In this document: positions 1 through 8,795 of the stretch, in pieces
How positions within the stretch are numbered: the stretch's first letter is position 1
Layout of the letters: each line of letters begins with the position of its first letter
NCBI RefSeq assembly: GCF_035621455.1
Contig: NZ_CP141822.1
Location: 1,922,001-1,986,000 of the forward strand
Source of the DNA: Vibrio natriegens NBRC 15636 = ATCC 14048 = DSM 759
Lineage (GTDB): Bacteria > Pseudomonadota > Gammaproteobacteria > Enterobacterales > Vibrionaceae
DNA: 64,000 nt
Direction: 5' to 3'
Position numbers and translations under genes: made by a program
The notes under the pieces: model-generated
What the model was told of the DNA's origin: nothing
Seen by the model: the letters and a program-made list of their open reading frames with translations, nothing else
Databases searched by the model: none

Positions 1-38
1 ACTTGCTGACCTTTTTTGTATTCAATTAAGACTTTAAG

Positions 39-680
39 CTAGTAAACGAACCTGAGGCTTAAACCCACCTCATTGATGTAATCAGAGGGTGCTCCCGAGT
101 AGTCCGTATCTCGGTATTGGTAGTATAGACCGGTACCAATGACGTCATGCCACTGATAGTTAAAGCCGATTTTATATTTGTTTTCGTCAACAATATCACT
201 GCGATTGGCTTCAATCTCAGCGTTAACAATCAGCGTTTCACTCAGCAAGTAGTTTGCGCCAAATACTGCCGCGTGTAGGAATTCCGATTCGGATACCAGT
301 GTTTTATCCGTATCGTCATCCGTTGCTTTTGCCTTAATTGCACCTAAACGATAAACACCGTAAAGGTCGAGTTGTTGGGTTATGCCATATCGGTAACCAC
401 CACCAACCGTTAAACGATCGATGCGCAGCGTGTAAGTATCTGGATGAAAAAACTGTGCGGAATAGTCTGCATTAAACAGCCAGTTATCCGTGACTAAATA
501 GTTACCACCCAAATCAATCGTCGTAACATTCGCATTTTCTAACCATTCTTCGTTGGTTGTCCCTGCACCAACGTTTAGATAAATATGTTCATAACCAAAT
601 TTGTCCGCTTGTTCCGCCTCTGAAGCAACGCTAAGTGCAGAAAAAACACAAAGTGGCACAAGTAATAAACTTCTCAACAT
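39..680 (-). CDS. outer-membrane beta-barrel protein
   Basis: Predicted outer-membrane protein of about 213 residues. The N-terminus (MLRSLLLVPLCVFSALSVASEA) is a typical Sec signal peptide with likely cleavage after the Ala-Ser-Glu-Ala region. The mature part alternates polar and aromatic residues in short strands and ends in LRFVY, with a terminal aromatic residue as BamA substrates have. The reading frame is open further upstream to 734, but the ATG at 680 is preceded by AAGGAA seven bases away and puts the signal peptide at the very N-terminus, so I use it. The size suits an 8-10 strand barrel. It stands alone, divergent from the DUF294 gene. Ligand and function are unknown; a structural or small porin-like role is inference. 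Confidence 0.7.
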   Translation of the reverse strand: MLRSLLLVPLCVFSALSVASEAEQADKFGYEHIYLNVGAGTTNEEWLENANVTTIDLGGNYLVTDNWLFNADYSAQFFHPDTYTLRIDRLTVGGGYRYGITQQLDLYGVYRLGAIKAKATDDDTDKTLVSESEFLHAAVFGANYLLSETLIVNAEIEANRSDIVDENKYKIGFNYQWHDVIGTGLYYQYRDTDYSGAPSDYINEVGLSLRFVY

Positions 681-886
681 TCGATTTCCTTTCATGAGAA
701 TCAATAGATGCTTTCGTAACCCGATTTTACTCATTCGACATCCACGATATTAGCCGAATGACATTACTATTGTCGTGTTACACGTCGGAATCTTATGATT
801 AAGTGCTCAAAACAACGAACGAGTAAGACTCTGTTTTAAAACTAAGTTAAGATTACTTTATTACTTGAAAATCAAAAGGCAACCTT

Positions 887-2776
887 ATGGATGCAGAACT
901 TCTCGAGATTTATAACTTTCTCGCCAAGTATCCCCCTTTTAACGAACTCCCAGAAGAAGCACTAAGCAAAGTCACCGAAAGTGTCGAAATTTCGTATTAT
1001 CGAGAAGATACTCCGATTATCCACTTTGGAGATGAAGTTCAAGAGCTCTTCGTCGTGAGAAGTGGCGTCGTTGAGGTTTACCGACGTAAAGGTGAACTTT
1101 ATAGCAGACTGGATGAAGGCGATCTTTTTGGTCAGATGGGCCTGCTTACCAATAATAAAGTTCGTTTTCCTGTAAAAGCGATCGATGATGCCCTGATCTA
1201 CTGTATCCCTGGCGACGTTTTCCAGGAAATGTACGATAACTACGACTCATTTGCTGACTTTGTCGAAGTTGAAAACAGCGCTCGCCTGCGCATGGCTATC
1301 TCTGAAAATAAAGAAGCCAACGATCTCACGACTTCCAAAGTGAAAACGTTGCTAACGCGTGACACTCCGACGATCGAGCGTGGCCAGTCGATTCAGGAAG
1401 CAGCAAAAATTATGGCAGAAGATAACGTCTCGTCACTGCTTATTATTGACCCGGACTTTGTGCGAGACGAAGACGACCCACAGTCTCCAGTATTAGGTAT
1501 TGTCACCGACCGAGACTTGTGCGCGCGTGTACTGGCCGAGGGTTTATCCCCACATGAAGATGTTGCAACGGTAATGACTACCGAAGTGATCTCACTCGAT
1601 CATAACGCTTACATCTATGAAGCCATGCTGAAAATGTTGCGTTATAACGTGCACCACCTCCCTGTTGTGAAAGATCAACAGCCAATCGGTATCATTGAAA
1701 CGACGGATATTGTTCGTTACGAATCACAAAACTCATTGCTACTTGTAAGCAGTATTTTCCACCAGCACACCATCGAAGAGCTGGCCGCCGTCGCTGAAGA
1801 AGTCAAAAGCAGTTTTGTTCGTTTGGTGAACGAGGACGCCAATTCTCACATGGTCGGCAGTGCCATGTCCGTAATCGGTCGTAGCTTCAAACAGCGCTTA
1901 CTGGAAATGGCCGAAGAAAAGTTAGGTCCACCACCTGTCCCTTACTGTTTTCTCGCGCTTGGCTCCATGGGGCGTGATGAGCAGCTTCTGGTTACCGATC
2001 AGGACAATGCCATCATTCTCGACGAAAGCTACCAGGAGTCGAAGCATGGTAAATATTTTGAGGAGTTAGCGCAGTTTGTCAGCGATGGCTTAGATGCCTG
2101 TGGCTACAAATATTGTACAGGCGATATCATGGCAACCAACCCAATGTGGAGAATGACACGTTCACAATGGGAAGAGTGTTTCGCCGACTGGATCGACGAT
2201 CCAAACCCGAAAGCCTTGCTCAACGCATCCATCTTCTTTGATTTGGACGGCGTGTACGGACGACTAAAATGGGCAGAGCAGTTAACCAGCTTTATCGTCC
2301 GTCGTGCACGTAAAAACAATCGCTTCCTGGCTTGCCTTGCACGTAACGCACTTAACCGAACGCCTCCACTCGGCTTCTTTAAGAGCTTTGTGGTGGAAAA
2401 AGATGGGCAGCATAAAAACTCCATCAACCTCAAGCGTCGTGGTACAGCCCCGCTGGTCGATTTGATCAGGGTTCACGCGTTGGCTGTTGGATCTCGTACA
2501 CAGAACTCATTTGAACGCCTAGATGACATTATTGACGCCGGTATTCTGCCAAAAGGTCGCGCTCAAGATTTAAAAGATGCGTTAGAGTTCATCTCCATGG
2601 TTCGAATTCGCCACCAAGCGTACGATGTTGAAATGGGCATTGAGCCTGACAACAATATTGAACCGGAGAATCTGTCGGACTTTGAGCGCCGAAACCTTAA
2701 GGATGCCTTCCAAATTCTGAGTAATGGCCAAAACTTCCTTAAGTTTCGCTATCAAGCAAACAAGAGCTTTAAGTGA
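887..2776 (+). CDS. cNMP-binding / CBS / DUF294 putative nucleotidyltransferase signalling protein
   Basis: A 629-residue cytoplasmic protein with no membrane segment. Domains in order: a cyclic-nucleotide-binding-like domain (about 10-130), a CBS pair (about 150-285, including GIVTDRDLCARVL and IGIIETTDIVRY), a DUF294 nucleotidyltransferase domain with GSMGRDEQ near residue 360 and DQDNAI just after, and a DUF294 C-terminal helical domain. The GS...D-x-D pattern resembles GlnD-type nucleotidyltransferases. A role as an adenine-nucleotide or cNMP-sensing regulator is inferred from the family; no target is visible. The start is supported by AAAAGG upstream of the ATG. The next gene, a DnaQ-like exonuclease, begins eight bases after the stop, so the pair is almost certainly co-transcribed. 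Confidence 0.85.
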   Translation: MDAELLEIYNFLAKYPPFNELPEEALSKVTESVEISYYREDTPIIHFGDEVQELFVVRSGVVEVYRRKGELYSRLDEGDLFGQMGLLTNNKVRFPVKAIDDALIYCIPGDVFQEMYDNYDSFADFVEVENSARLRMAISENKEANDLTTSKVKTLLTRDTPTIERGQSIQEAAKIMAEDNVSSLLIIDPDFVRDEDDPQSPVLGIVTDRDLCARVLAEGLSPHEDVATVMTTEVISLDHNAYIYEAMLKMLRYNVHHLPVVKDQQPIGIIETTDIVRYESQNSLLLVSSIFHQHTIEELAAVAEEVKSSFVRLVNEDANSHMVGSAMSVIGRSFKQRLLEMAEEKLGPPPVPYCFLALGSMGRDEQLLVTDQDNAIILDESYQESKHGKYFEELAQFVSDGLDACGYKYCTGDIMATNPMWRMTRSQWEECFADWIDDPNPKALLNASIFFDLDGVYGRLKWAEQLTSFIVRRARKNNRFLACLARNALNRTPPLGFFKSFVVEKDGQHKNSINLKRRGTAPLVDLIRVHALAVGSRTQNSFERLDDIIDAGILPKGRAQDLKDALEFISMVRIRHQAYDVEMGIEPDNNIEPENLSDFERRNLKDAFQILSNGQNFLKFRYQANKSFK

Positions 2777-2784
2777 GGCTTAAC

Positions 2785-3504
2785 ATGTTAAAAAAGCTCT
2801 TTCAAAAGCCGACTATCCAATGGCACACGAAGTTTAAGCAAAAAGTCGAGATGGCGACGGATGAAAATCTGGTAGCCTTTTACGGCACTGAATTACCATC
2901 GCCAGACACACCGATTTCAGACGTTGAGTTTGTCGCACTGGATTTAGAAACCACGGGCTTAGATCCTGATAAGAACGACATCATTACGATTGGGCTGGTC
3001 CCTTTTAACCTGAAGCGTATCTTTTTGCGTAATGCTCGTCATTGGAAAGTAAGACCGAAACAAAAGCTGGATGAAGACTCTGTCATCATTCACGGTATTA
3101 CCCATAGTGAGCTGATTGATGCGCCTGATTTAGGGGATATTCTCAATGAACTGTTGCCCTGTTTAAGCGGTAAGATCGTAGTGGTGCATTATCGTCGCAT
3201 AGAGAGGGAATTTCTCGATAAAGCATTGCGAGATCGCATCAATGAAGGCATTGAATTTCCGGTATTGGATACTTTCCAGATAGAGGAAGACATTCAGAAA
3301 AAGCGACCGGGAAGTCTGTGGGAGTCGTTAAAAGGCAAGAAACCAGAATCGTTGCGATTAGCTCAATCACGACGCCGTTATGGCTTGCCGGACTATACTC
3401 CTCATCACGCTCTGACTGATGCGATAGCTACTGCTGAACTGCTTCAGGCACAAATCGCGCACCATTACGATGAAAGTCAAGCAATCAGCGAATTCTGGCT
3501 TTAG
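2785..3504 (+). CDS. DnaQ-like 3'-5' exonuclease (DEDDh)
   Basis: A 239-residue exonuclease-domain protein of the DNA polymerase III epsilon superfamily. The DEDDh motifs are visible: DLETTG (ExoI), a middle segment around the conserved HGITHSEL, and HALTDAIATAELL (ExoIII, His and Asp). This predicts a metal-dependent 3'-5' exonuclease, but it is shorter than and distinct from the replicative DnaQ, so the substrate is not known. The frame is open from a GTG at 2773 that overlaps the upstream stop, but the ATG at 2785 has GTGAGG at the right distance and is preferred. It is coupled to the DUF294 gene and followed by a strong hairpin terminator. Confidence 0.83.
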   Translation: MLKKLFQKPTIQWHTKFKQKVEMATDENLVAFYGTELPSPDTPISDVEFVALDLETTGLDPDKNDIITIGLVPFNLKRIFLRNARHWKVRPKQKLDEDSVIIHGITHSELIDAPDLGDILNELLPCLSGKIVVVHYRRIEREFLDKALRDRINEGIEFPVLDTFQIEEDIQKKRPGSLWESLKGKKPESLRLAQSRRRYGLPDYTPHHALTDAIATAELLQAQIAHHYDESQAISEFWL

Positions 3505-3521
3505 CCTACAGCCAGAAAAAC

Positions 3522-3546
3522 AAAAAGGAGCCAATGGCTCCTTTTT
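3522..3546 (+). terminator. Rho-independent terminator after the exonuclease gene
   Basis: Stem GGAGCC / GGCTCC with loop AAT, flanked by five A on the left and five T on the right. The symmetry lets it also stop transcription arriving from the minus-strand chemoreceptor gene. Confidence 0.85.
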
Positions 3547-3574
3547 AATTTAACGCGCTCGAGATATTTCGAAA

Positions 3575-5458
3575 TTATAACTTAAAGCGTTTGATTTCCT
3601 GCTCAAGCTCATGTGATAGCTCAGACAAGTAAGCGGCTTGTTCAGCAGCTTGATGCGCTTCTGCTGAAAGCTCGTTAGAAACATCACGAATGCCTTCAGT
3701 GTTACGAGTAATCTCTGTCGTTACCGACGCTTGTTCTTCAGCAGCAGAAGCGATCTGTGTTGCCATGTCGTTGATTTGCTCAACTGCGCTATGAATTTGA
3801 GTCAGACTCGCTGCTGCTGAGTTCGCATCATCAACGCTGGTATCAGCCAGAAGACGGCTATCACCCATGATACCCACCGCTTTCTTGGTCGTACCTTGCA
3901 GCATCTCGATGGTTTCTTGAATTTCTTTTGTTGAAGCGTGTGTGCGTTGGCTCAATACACGAACTTCATCAGCAACCACGGCAAAGCCACGTCCTTGCTC
4001 ACCTGCTCGTGCCGCTTCAATAGCAGCGTTAAGTGCCAGCAAGTTTGTTTGTTCTGCGATGTCTTGAATGGTCGATAGAATCGTATTGATGCTATTACCG
4101 TGCGCTTCCAAATCCTGAATAACATCGGTCGCAACCTGCACTTCTTTGGCCAGATTCTGGATTGAAGATTGCGTCTGCGAAACTTGGCTAGAACCGTGAG
4201 CGCAAGCGCCTACCGCCTCTTCTGAGTGGCTAGCCGTGCTTTCTGCGTTACCCGCAATTTCTTGCGTAGCGGCCGCCATTTCATTAACCGCAGTCGCCAC
4301 CATGTTGATTTCATCTTGCTGATAAGAAATACGCTGACTACGTTCCTCTGCTTGCTGAGCCGTGGTACGAGCCTGTTCAGACAGTGATGAAGAGACATGG
4401 CTAAGTGTGGTCACCATGGTATGCATGTTGCCAACAAAGCGGTTAAAGTTTTCTGCCAGTTTACCAACTTCGTCGTCACTGCGTGGTTCCAGACGCTGAG
4501 TCAAATCACCTTCACCAGAAGCAATTTCTTCCAGTGCATGAGATACTCGGTTTAGATCGCGGAACAAGAAGCCAACTAGCCAAGAAACCGCAACAATCAC
4601 CGCGATTGTGATCATCACAGCAGTGATCAGCAAGTCACGCAACAGTACTGCATTGCCCGCCTCTTCCGTCGCGCGGTCCATCTCAATGGCGAACATCCAA
4701 TGCGTTCCCGCTACTTTGTGGAAGTAGTAGAGTTTTTCTACCCCTCTGATGATCGTGCTTTCAATTTTACCTTCGTCAGCAGCGCGCTCGATCGCCTGTC
4801 GTGAAAAGTCTGTCGATAAGCTGCTGATTGGCTTTAACGTCAAACTTTTATCCGGATGAGCAAGAAACGTCCCTTGGTTCATGTCAATCAACATCGCGTT
4901 GGCATTTTTACCAGCATCTAAGTTGATCACATCACTGATAAGCTGATCGATAAGAACATCGGCCCCGACTACCCCGATAAACTGACCATTTTTCATAACC
5001 GGCTCTGCGATAGTAACCAAAAGCGCATTGGTGATCGCGTCTTGATAAGCCTCAGTGATGATCTGTTTACCCGCGACATTGGCATCTTTATACCAAGGGC
5101 GAGTTCGCGGATCATAATCAGCACGGTTTCGCTCAGGATGAGAACGGTACATCTCTCCTTTTGGCGTACCAAGGAAGATATCATCAAAGCCGCCAGCTTT
5201 GCGTGCTTGCTGTAAGAACGGCACAACGTCCTGTTCGGTCGAGTAATCATTAAATGCGGTGGCGATTTCTTTACGGATGGTAATCCAGTCAGAAATCCCT
5301 TCCGATGCAACGGCACTCAAGCTTTGTGCTCTTGAATAAACACCAGCAGAAGTCTGATCAAACAGTTGACCAGCCGACAACCAAGTCAGTGCAGCAGCCA
5401 TAATAACCACAGCCGAAAGACTCGCGCCGATAAGTTTTTGTTTTAGTGAAAATTTCAT
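3575..5458 (-). CDS. methyl-accepting chemotaxis protein with Cache sensor
   Basis: A 627-residue transmembrane chemoreceptor. TM1 lies at about 8-30, followed by a periplasmic sensor of about 240 residues with the Cache pattern ([11 protein letters not shown] and [10 protein letters not shown]), TM2 at about 275-298, a HAMP domain (about 300-352) and a long coiled-coil signalling domain. The conserved hairpin tip ([24 protein letters not shown]) sits near residues 471-494 and would contact CheA/CheW. Ligands of Cache receptors are often amino acids or small carboxylates, but none can be assigned here. No clear Shine-Dalgarno precedes the ATG, which is unusual. The gene is monocistronic between two terminators. 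Confidence 0.92.
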   Translation of the reverse strand: MKFSLKQKLIGASLSAVVIMAAALTWLSAGQLFDQTSAGVYSRAQSLSAVASEGISDWITIRKEIATAFNDYSTEQDVVPFLQQARKAGGFDDIFLGTPKGEMYRSHPERNRADYDPRTRPWYKDANVAGKQIITEAYQDAITNALLVTIAEPVMKNGQFIGVVGADVLIDQLISDVINLDAGKNANAMLIDMNQGTFLAHPDKSLTLKPISSLSTDFSRQAIERAADEGKIESTIIRGVEKLYYFHKVAGTHWMFAIEMDRATEEAGNAVLLRDLLITAVMITIAVIVAVSWLVGFLFRDLNRVSHALEEIASGEGDLTQRLEPRSDDEVGKLAENFNRFVGNMHTMVTTLSHVSSSLSEQARTTAQQAEERSQRISYQQDEINMVATAVNEMAAATQEIAGNAESTASHSEEAVGACAHGSSQVSQTQSSIQNLAKEVQVATDVIQDLEAHGNSINTILSTIQDIAEQTNLLALNAAIEAARAGEQGRGFAVVADEVRVLSQRTHASTKEIQETIEMLQGTTKKAVGIMGDSRLLADTSVDDANSAAASLTQIHSAVEQINDMATQIASAAEEQASVTTEITRNTEGIRDVSNELSAEAHQAAEQAAYLSELSHELEQEIKRFKL

Positions 5459-5620
5459 ATTTTTATATTATTTGGGAGGACAACCTAGGAGCGTGAATAT
5501 TACACACTTTCTTGGCACTAATCACCAAGTTTCAAAACAATCAATTACATTGCTAACTTATTGTAAGATATAAACTTTAACAGTGTCATTCTTTTGTCTG
5601 TCGTCAGAAAAACAACACAA

Positions 5621-5645
5621 AAAAAGCCAGCTAAGCTGGCTTTTT
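5621..5645 (-). terminator. terminator of the BCCT gene
   Basis: Perfect stem GCCAGC / GCTGGC with loop TAA, flanked by A5 and T5. It lies just downstream of the minus-strand transporter stop codon. Confidence 0.85.
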
Positions 5646-5666
5646 AAACATAGTATTTTATTCCGA

Positions 5667-7238
5667 CTATTGACGCTCGGTTCTCATACCCATCAATAAG
5701 CTCACACACATCGCAAGCAAGATGATAGTGAATGGCAACGCCGTAGAGATGGCACCGGCTTGCAGAGCCTGAACGGCTTCCGAACCACCAATCCAAAGCA
5801 GTGCAACCGCAATGGCACCTTCCATCAATGCCCAGAAAATTCGCTGTGGCACTGGTGCGTCAACTTTACCACCTGCCGTGATGCTGTCGATAACCAATGA
5901 GCCTGAATCTGAAGAGGTAATAAAGAACACCAAAACCAGAACGATAGCAATAAACGACAGGATGTTACCAAATGGCAGTGAATCAAACATTTGGAACATG
6001 GCCAGTGACACGTCAGTCAGACCATTCGCACCTAGATCGCCCACTTTATCAACCACCTGCTCGATAGCCAGACCACCAAATACAGACATCCAAACCACCG
6101 TCACTGCGGTTGGAACAAGCAGAACCGCGGTAATGAATTCTCGTACTGTACGGCCACGGGAAACACGCGCGATAAACATACCTACGAATGGTGACCAAGA
6201 AATCCACCAAGCCCAGTAGAATACAGTCCAGCCTTGGAACCACGCTTCGTCAGTACGGCCAAACGGGTTGCTCAGTGGAATGATGTTTTCTACGTATGCC
6301 ATCAATGTGGTTGGAATAGAGCCCAGGCTAGCCGCCCAGCCAATTAAACCAACAAGGATAAGTAGTAAGAAAGCAACAATCATGTTGATGTTACTGATGA
6401 CTTTCACCCCGCCATCAATACCGCGAACAACCGATACCACTGCAAGTAATGTCACCACAGTGATGACAATTACCTGCAGCCCGATACCAGCCTCGATACC
6501 AAACACATGGTGAATACCACTTGCGGCTTGTTGTGCTCCCAAACCCAGCGATGTTGCCAGACCAAATAGTGTTGCCAGTACCGCTAAAATATCAACAATA
6601 TGGCCAGCCCAGCCCCAAGCACGATCACCCAATAGTGGGTAAAAGATCGAGCGCATCGACAATGGAAGCCCTTTGTTGTAAGCGAAGAAAGCTAAGGAAA
6701 GCGCAACAACACCGTAAATGGCCCATGGGTGCAGACCCCAGTGGAACATCGTTGCACCCAATGCCAATCGCGCTGCTTCAGGGGTGTTTGCTTCCACACC
6801 TAATGGTGTTTCATACCAACCTGTGAAGTAAGCAACGGGTTCTGCCACACTCCAGAACATAAGACCAATACCCATACCTGCAGCAAACAACATAGCTAAC
6901 CACGATAGGAACGAGTAATCGGAAACTGCGTCTTTACCGCCGAGGCGGATTTTCCCCATCGGGGATACTATCAGTACCAGGCAGAATATAACGAAAATGT
7001 TACCTGAAATAATGAATAGCCAATCAAATGAACCGATGATTTGCCATTTGATTCCATCAAGTACCGTCTTAGCAGTGTGTGCATCTAAAACCAATGCAGC
7101 CACAAGAAACAGTGCAATTAAACCCGCACTAATCCCAAAAACAGGGTTATGTACATCAAACCCCCATTTTTGAACGTTATCCTGACCTACCGTATAGTCG
7201 GTACTATCGATACTGTACTTATCTATACCCTTTGTCAT
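5667..7238 (-). CDS. BCCT-family osmolyte transporter (BccT3-like)
   Basis: A 523-residue inner-membrane carrier of the betaine/choline/carnitine family with about 12 hydrophobic segments. The family signature is present: GMGIGLMFWSVAEP near 122-135 and the tryptophan-rich WAWWISWSPFVGMFIARVSRG near 334-354. Such carriers import glycine betaine, choline, proline or ectoine with Na+ or H+ during osmotic stress. The long hydrophilic C-terminal tail of BetP-type osmosensors is absent; the protein ends just after the last helix. It is divergent from a CosR-type MarR regulator, the arrangement described for bccT3/cosR in V. parahaemolyticus, so CosR repression at low salinity is likely. GAGAGGAAC precedes the ATG. 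Confidence 0.88.
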   Translation of the reverse strand: MTKGIDKYSIDSTDYTVGQDNVQKWGFDVHNPVFGISAGLIALFLVAALVLDAHTAKTVLDGIKWQIIGSFDWLFIISGNIFVIFCLVLIVSPMGKIRLGGKDAVSDYSFLSWLAMLFAAGMGIGLMFWSVAEPVAYFTGWYETPLGVEANTPEAARLALGATMFHWGLHPWAIYGVVALSLAFFAYNKGLPLSMRSIFYPLLGDRAWGWAGHIVDILAVLATLFGLATSLGLGAQQAASGIHHVFGIEAGIGLQVIVITVVTLLAVVSVVRGIDGGVKVISNINMIVAFLLLILVGLIGWAASLGSIPTTLMAYVENIIPLSNPFGRTDEAWFQGWTVFYWAWWISWSPFVGMFIARVSRGRTVREFITAVLLVPTAVTVVWMSVFGGLAIEQVVDKVGDLGANGLTDVSLAMFQMFDSLPFGNILSFIAIVLVLVFFITSSDSGSLVIDSITAGGKVDAPVPQRIFWALMEGAIAVALLWIGGSEAVQALQAGAISTALPFTIILLAMCVSLLMGMRTERQ

Positions 7239-7621
7239 CGTTCCTCTCTAATTCTTGTAATCTTTACGCACCAAACAATAAAATCATTCGAACACGATAC
7301 GTTTTAAATTCCGTGAAGGGTCAAGATCCTAACATTTGAGGTGTTTTTGTCTAGATTTTCCATAAAAAATCCACATTTATTACCTTTCAATCAGAGATTT
7401 CTGACCAAATAAATGCAACACATTGCATTAATAATTAGACCACAAACAATTGTTGCTATAATAATTTTAGAGCGTAGTGATTCACTTCCACCATGCTGTA
7501 AATGGAAATTGGAATCATCAAAGAAGTGCCGGAAGAGAAACGACGGAATTTTTTTACACAGCTCTTTAAATAACAAAGCATTTGAGTTAGTGTCGCCTCG
7601 TTAAATGTTCCTACAGACTGG
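7239..7621. promoter_or_regulatory. divergent bccT / cosR control region
   Basis: This 383-base AT-rich gap must hold both promoters. A candidate cosR promoter is TTAGAC (7435-7440), a 16-base spacer and TATAAT (7457-7462), giving a leader of about 150 nt. Two perfect palindromes overlap or precede it: ATGCAA-CACA-TTGCAT at 7413-7428 and AACAATTGTT at 7445-7454. Their size fits MarR-family operators, so autoregulation or bccT repression by CosR is a fair inference. Two small ORFs in this gap look spurious. Confidence 0.5.
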
Positions 7622-8119
7622 ATGAATAAATTGGAAAAGTACGAAGAAGTATTGGTCTCGATTCGTCAGATCATCCGCGCTATTGATTTACACTCTAAAA
7701 AGCTGAGTAAAGAGTCTGGTCTGACTGCACCTCAGCTAATTTTAATGCGTGCTATCAACGAGTTAGATAATGTCACTATCAAACAATTGTCTAGCCATAC
7801 CAATATGAGTCAAGCCACAGCGACCACCATTCTCGATCGATTAGAGCGTAATCAGTTTGTAGAACGTCGCCGTAGCGTTGAAGATAAGCGCAAAGTGCAC
7901 GCTGTACTGACAGAACAGGGACAAGAAGTATTAAAGCAAGCACCGACGCCGCTACAAGAGCATTTCATTAATCGATTCCAGAAGCTGGAAGAATGGGAAC
8001 AAACACTGCTACTTTCTTCAGTACAGCGTATTTCGACCATGATGAATGCAGAAGATATTGACGTTGCCCCAATGCTTGAAATTGGCAGCATTACTGGTAC
8101 CGTTCCTAAAGCTGAGTAA
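7622..8119 (+). CDS. cosR: MarR-family compatible-solute regulator CosR
   Basis: A 165-residue winged-helix regulator. The N-terminal helix (KYEEVLVSIRQIIRAIDLHSKKL), the recognition region (LSSHTNMSQATATTILDRLERNQFV) and the wing (RRRSVEDKRKVHAVLTEQG) follow the MarR pattern. The N-terminus matches what I recall of CosR/EctR proteins, which repress ectoine and betaine synthesis and osmolyte transporters at low salinity in vibrios. Its place divergent from a BCCT carrier supports this. No ectABC or betaine genes are in the window. It ends convergent with the two-component regulator gene. I am fairly sure of the family and moderately sure of the CosR identity. Confidence 0.82.
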   Translation: MNKLEKYEEVLVSIRQIIRAIDLHSKKLSKESGLTAPQLILMRAINELDNVTIKQLSSHTNMSQATATTILDRLERNQFVERRRSVEDKRKVHAVLTEQGQEVLKQAPTPLQEHFINRFQKLEEWEQTLLLSSVQRISTMMNAEDIDVAPMLEIGSITGTVPKAE

Positions 8120-8129
8120 TCACTCCCGT

Positions 8130-8154
8130 CAGTGCTCGCCTGACGCGGGCACTG
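8130..8154. terminator. hairpin between convergent cosR and response regulator genes
   Basis: Inverted repeat CAGTGCTCGC / GCGGGCACTG with one T-G wobble and a five-base loop. It lies in the 37-base gap between convergent stops. There is no long T run, so termination strength is uncertain. Confidence 0.5.
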
Positions 8155-8156
8155 TG

Positions 8157-8795
8157 TTATTTGGTAAGTCCTGTCTCAAATGCATATTTGGCCAACTCGG
8201 CGGTCGAATGCAGATCTAGCTTGTGCTTAATATTATGACGATGTGTTTCAACTGTTCTATAACTGATACTCAGTAATGTAGCGATTTTTTTGCTGCTATT
8301 CCCCTGCGCAACTAATTTGAGCACCGCTTCTTCTCTGCGACTCAGTGGGTTAGGCCTTTGATTGATTGGGGTAACATCTTGCGTGAACAACGTCTGGGTG
8401 ACGGACTCACAAAAATAGGTTGAACCCTGATTAACCGTTTTGATCGCCTGAACCATTTTCTCTGCTGAAATCTCTTTCAACATGTACCCTACTGCCCCGG
8501 CTTGCATCACTTTCATGATGTACTCTCGGTTGTCATGCATGGTTAACATCAAAATTCGGCTCTCAGGCACTTCCTCTTTTATGATTCCCGTTGCCTCAAT
8601 GCCGTTCATTATGGGCATACTGATATCCATAAGGATCACGTCAGGATGAAGATGCTTGGCCACTTCTATTGCTTCCAAGCCGTTACTGGCGGTACCTATG
8701 ACTTCAATGTCCGGCTCTAGTTCCAACCGTGCCATAAAACCATCTAACACCACCTGATGATCATCGACAATCAACACACTAATCGGTTTATCCAT
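8157..8795 (-). CDS. NarL/FixJ-type response regulator linked to a TRAP transporter
   Basis: Receiver domain at about 1-120 with the acidic cluster VDD, phospho-acceptor Asp in VILMDISMP and the conserved Lys in MLKEIS; LuxR-type HTH at about 145-210 (LSRREEAVLKLVAQG, YRTVETHRHNIKHKL). The frame is open to 8807, but the second ATG (8795) has AAGG eight bases upstream and is preferred. The gene overlaps the 3' end of the sensor kinase gene by about eight bases, which implies translational coupling. With the kinase it most likely controls the TRAP transporter operon upstream on the same strand. The inverted repeat at 13400-13432 is a candidate target. No effector is known. Confidence 0.85.
   Translation of the reverse strand: MDKPISVLIVDDHQVVLDGFMARLELEPDIEVIGTASNGLEAIEVAKHLHPDVILMDISMPIMNGIEATGIIKEEVPESRILMLTMHDNREYIMKVMQAGAVGYMLKEISAEKMVQAIKTVNQGSTYFCESVTQTLFTQDVTPINQRPNPLSRREEAVLKLVAQGNSSKKIATLLSISYRTVETHRHNIKHKLDLHSTAELAKYAFETGLTK

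Noticed and set aside
5812..6513. Plus-strand ORFs (135 and 81 codons) inside the BCCT gene
   Set aside because: Shadows of a membrane-protein gene on the other strand, rich in Thr/Ser/Arg as such shadows are.
7391..7604. Two small ORFs in the cosR-bccT gap
   Set aside because: They overlap each other on opposite strands across the candidate promoter and palindromes; no ribosome site.
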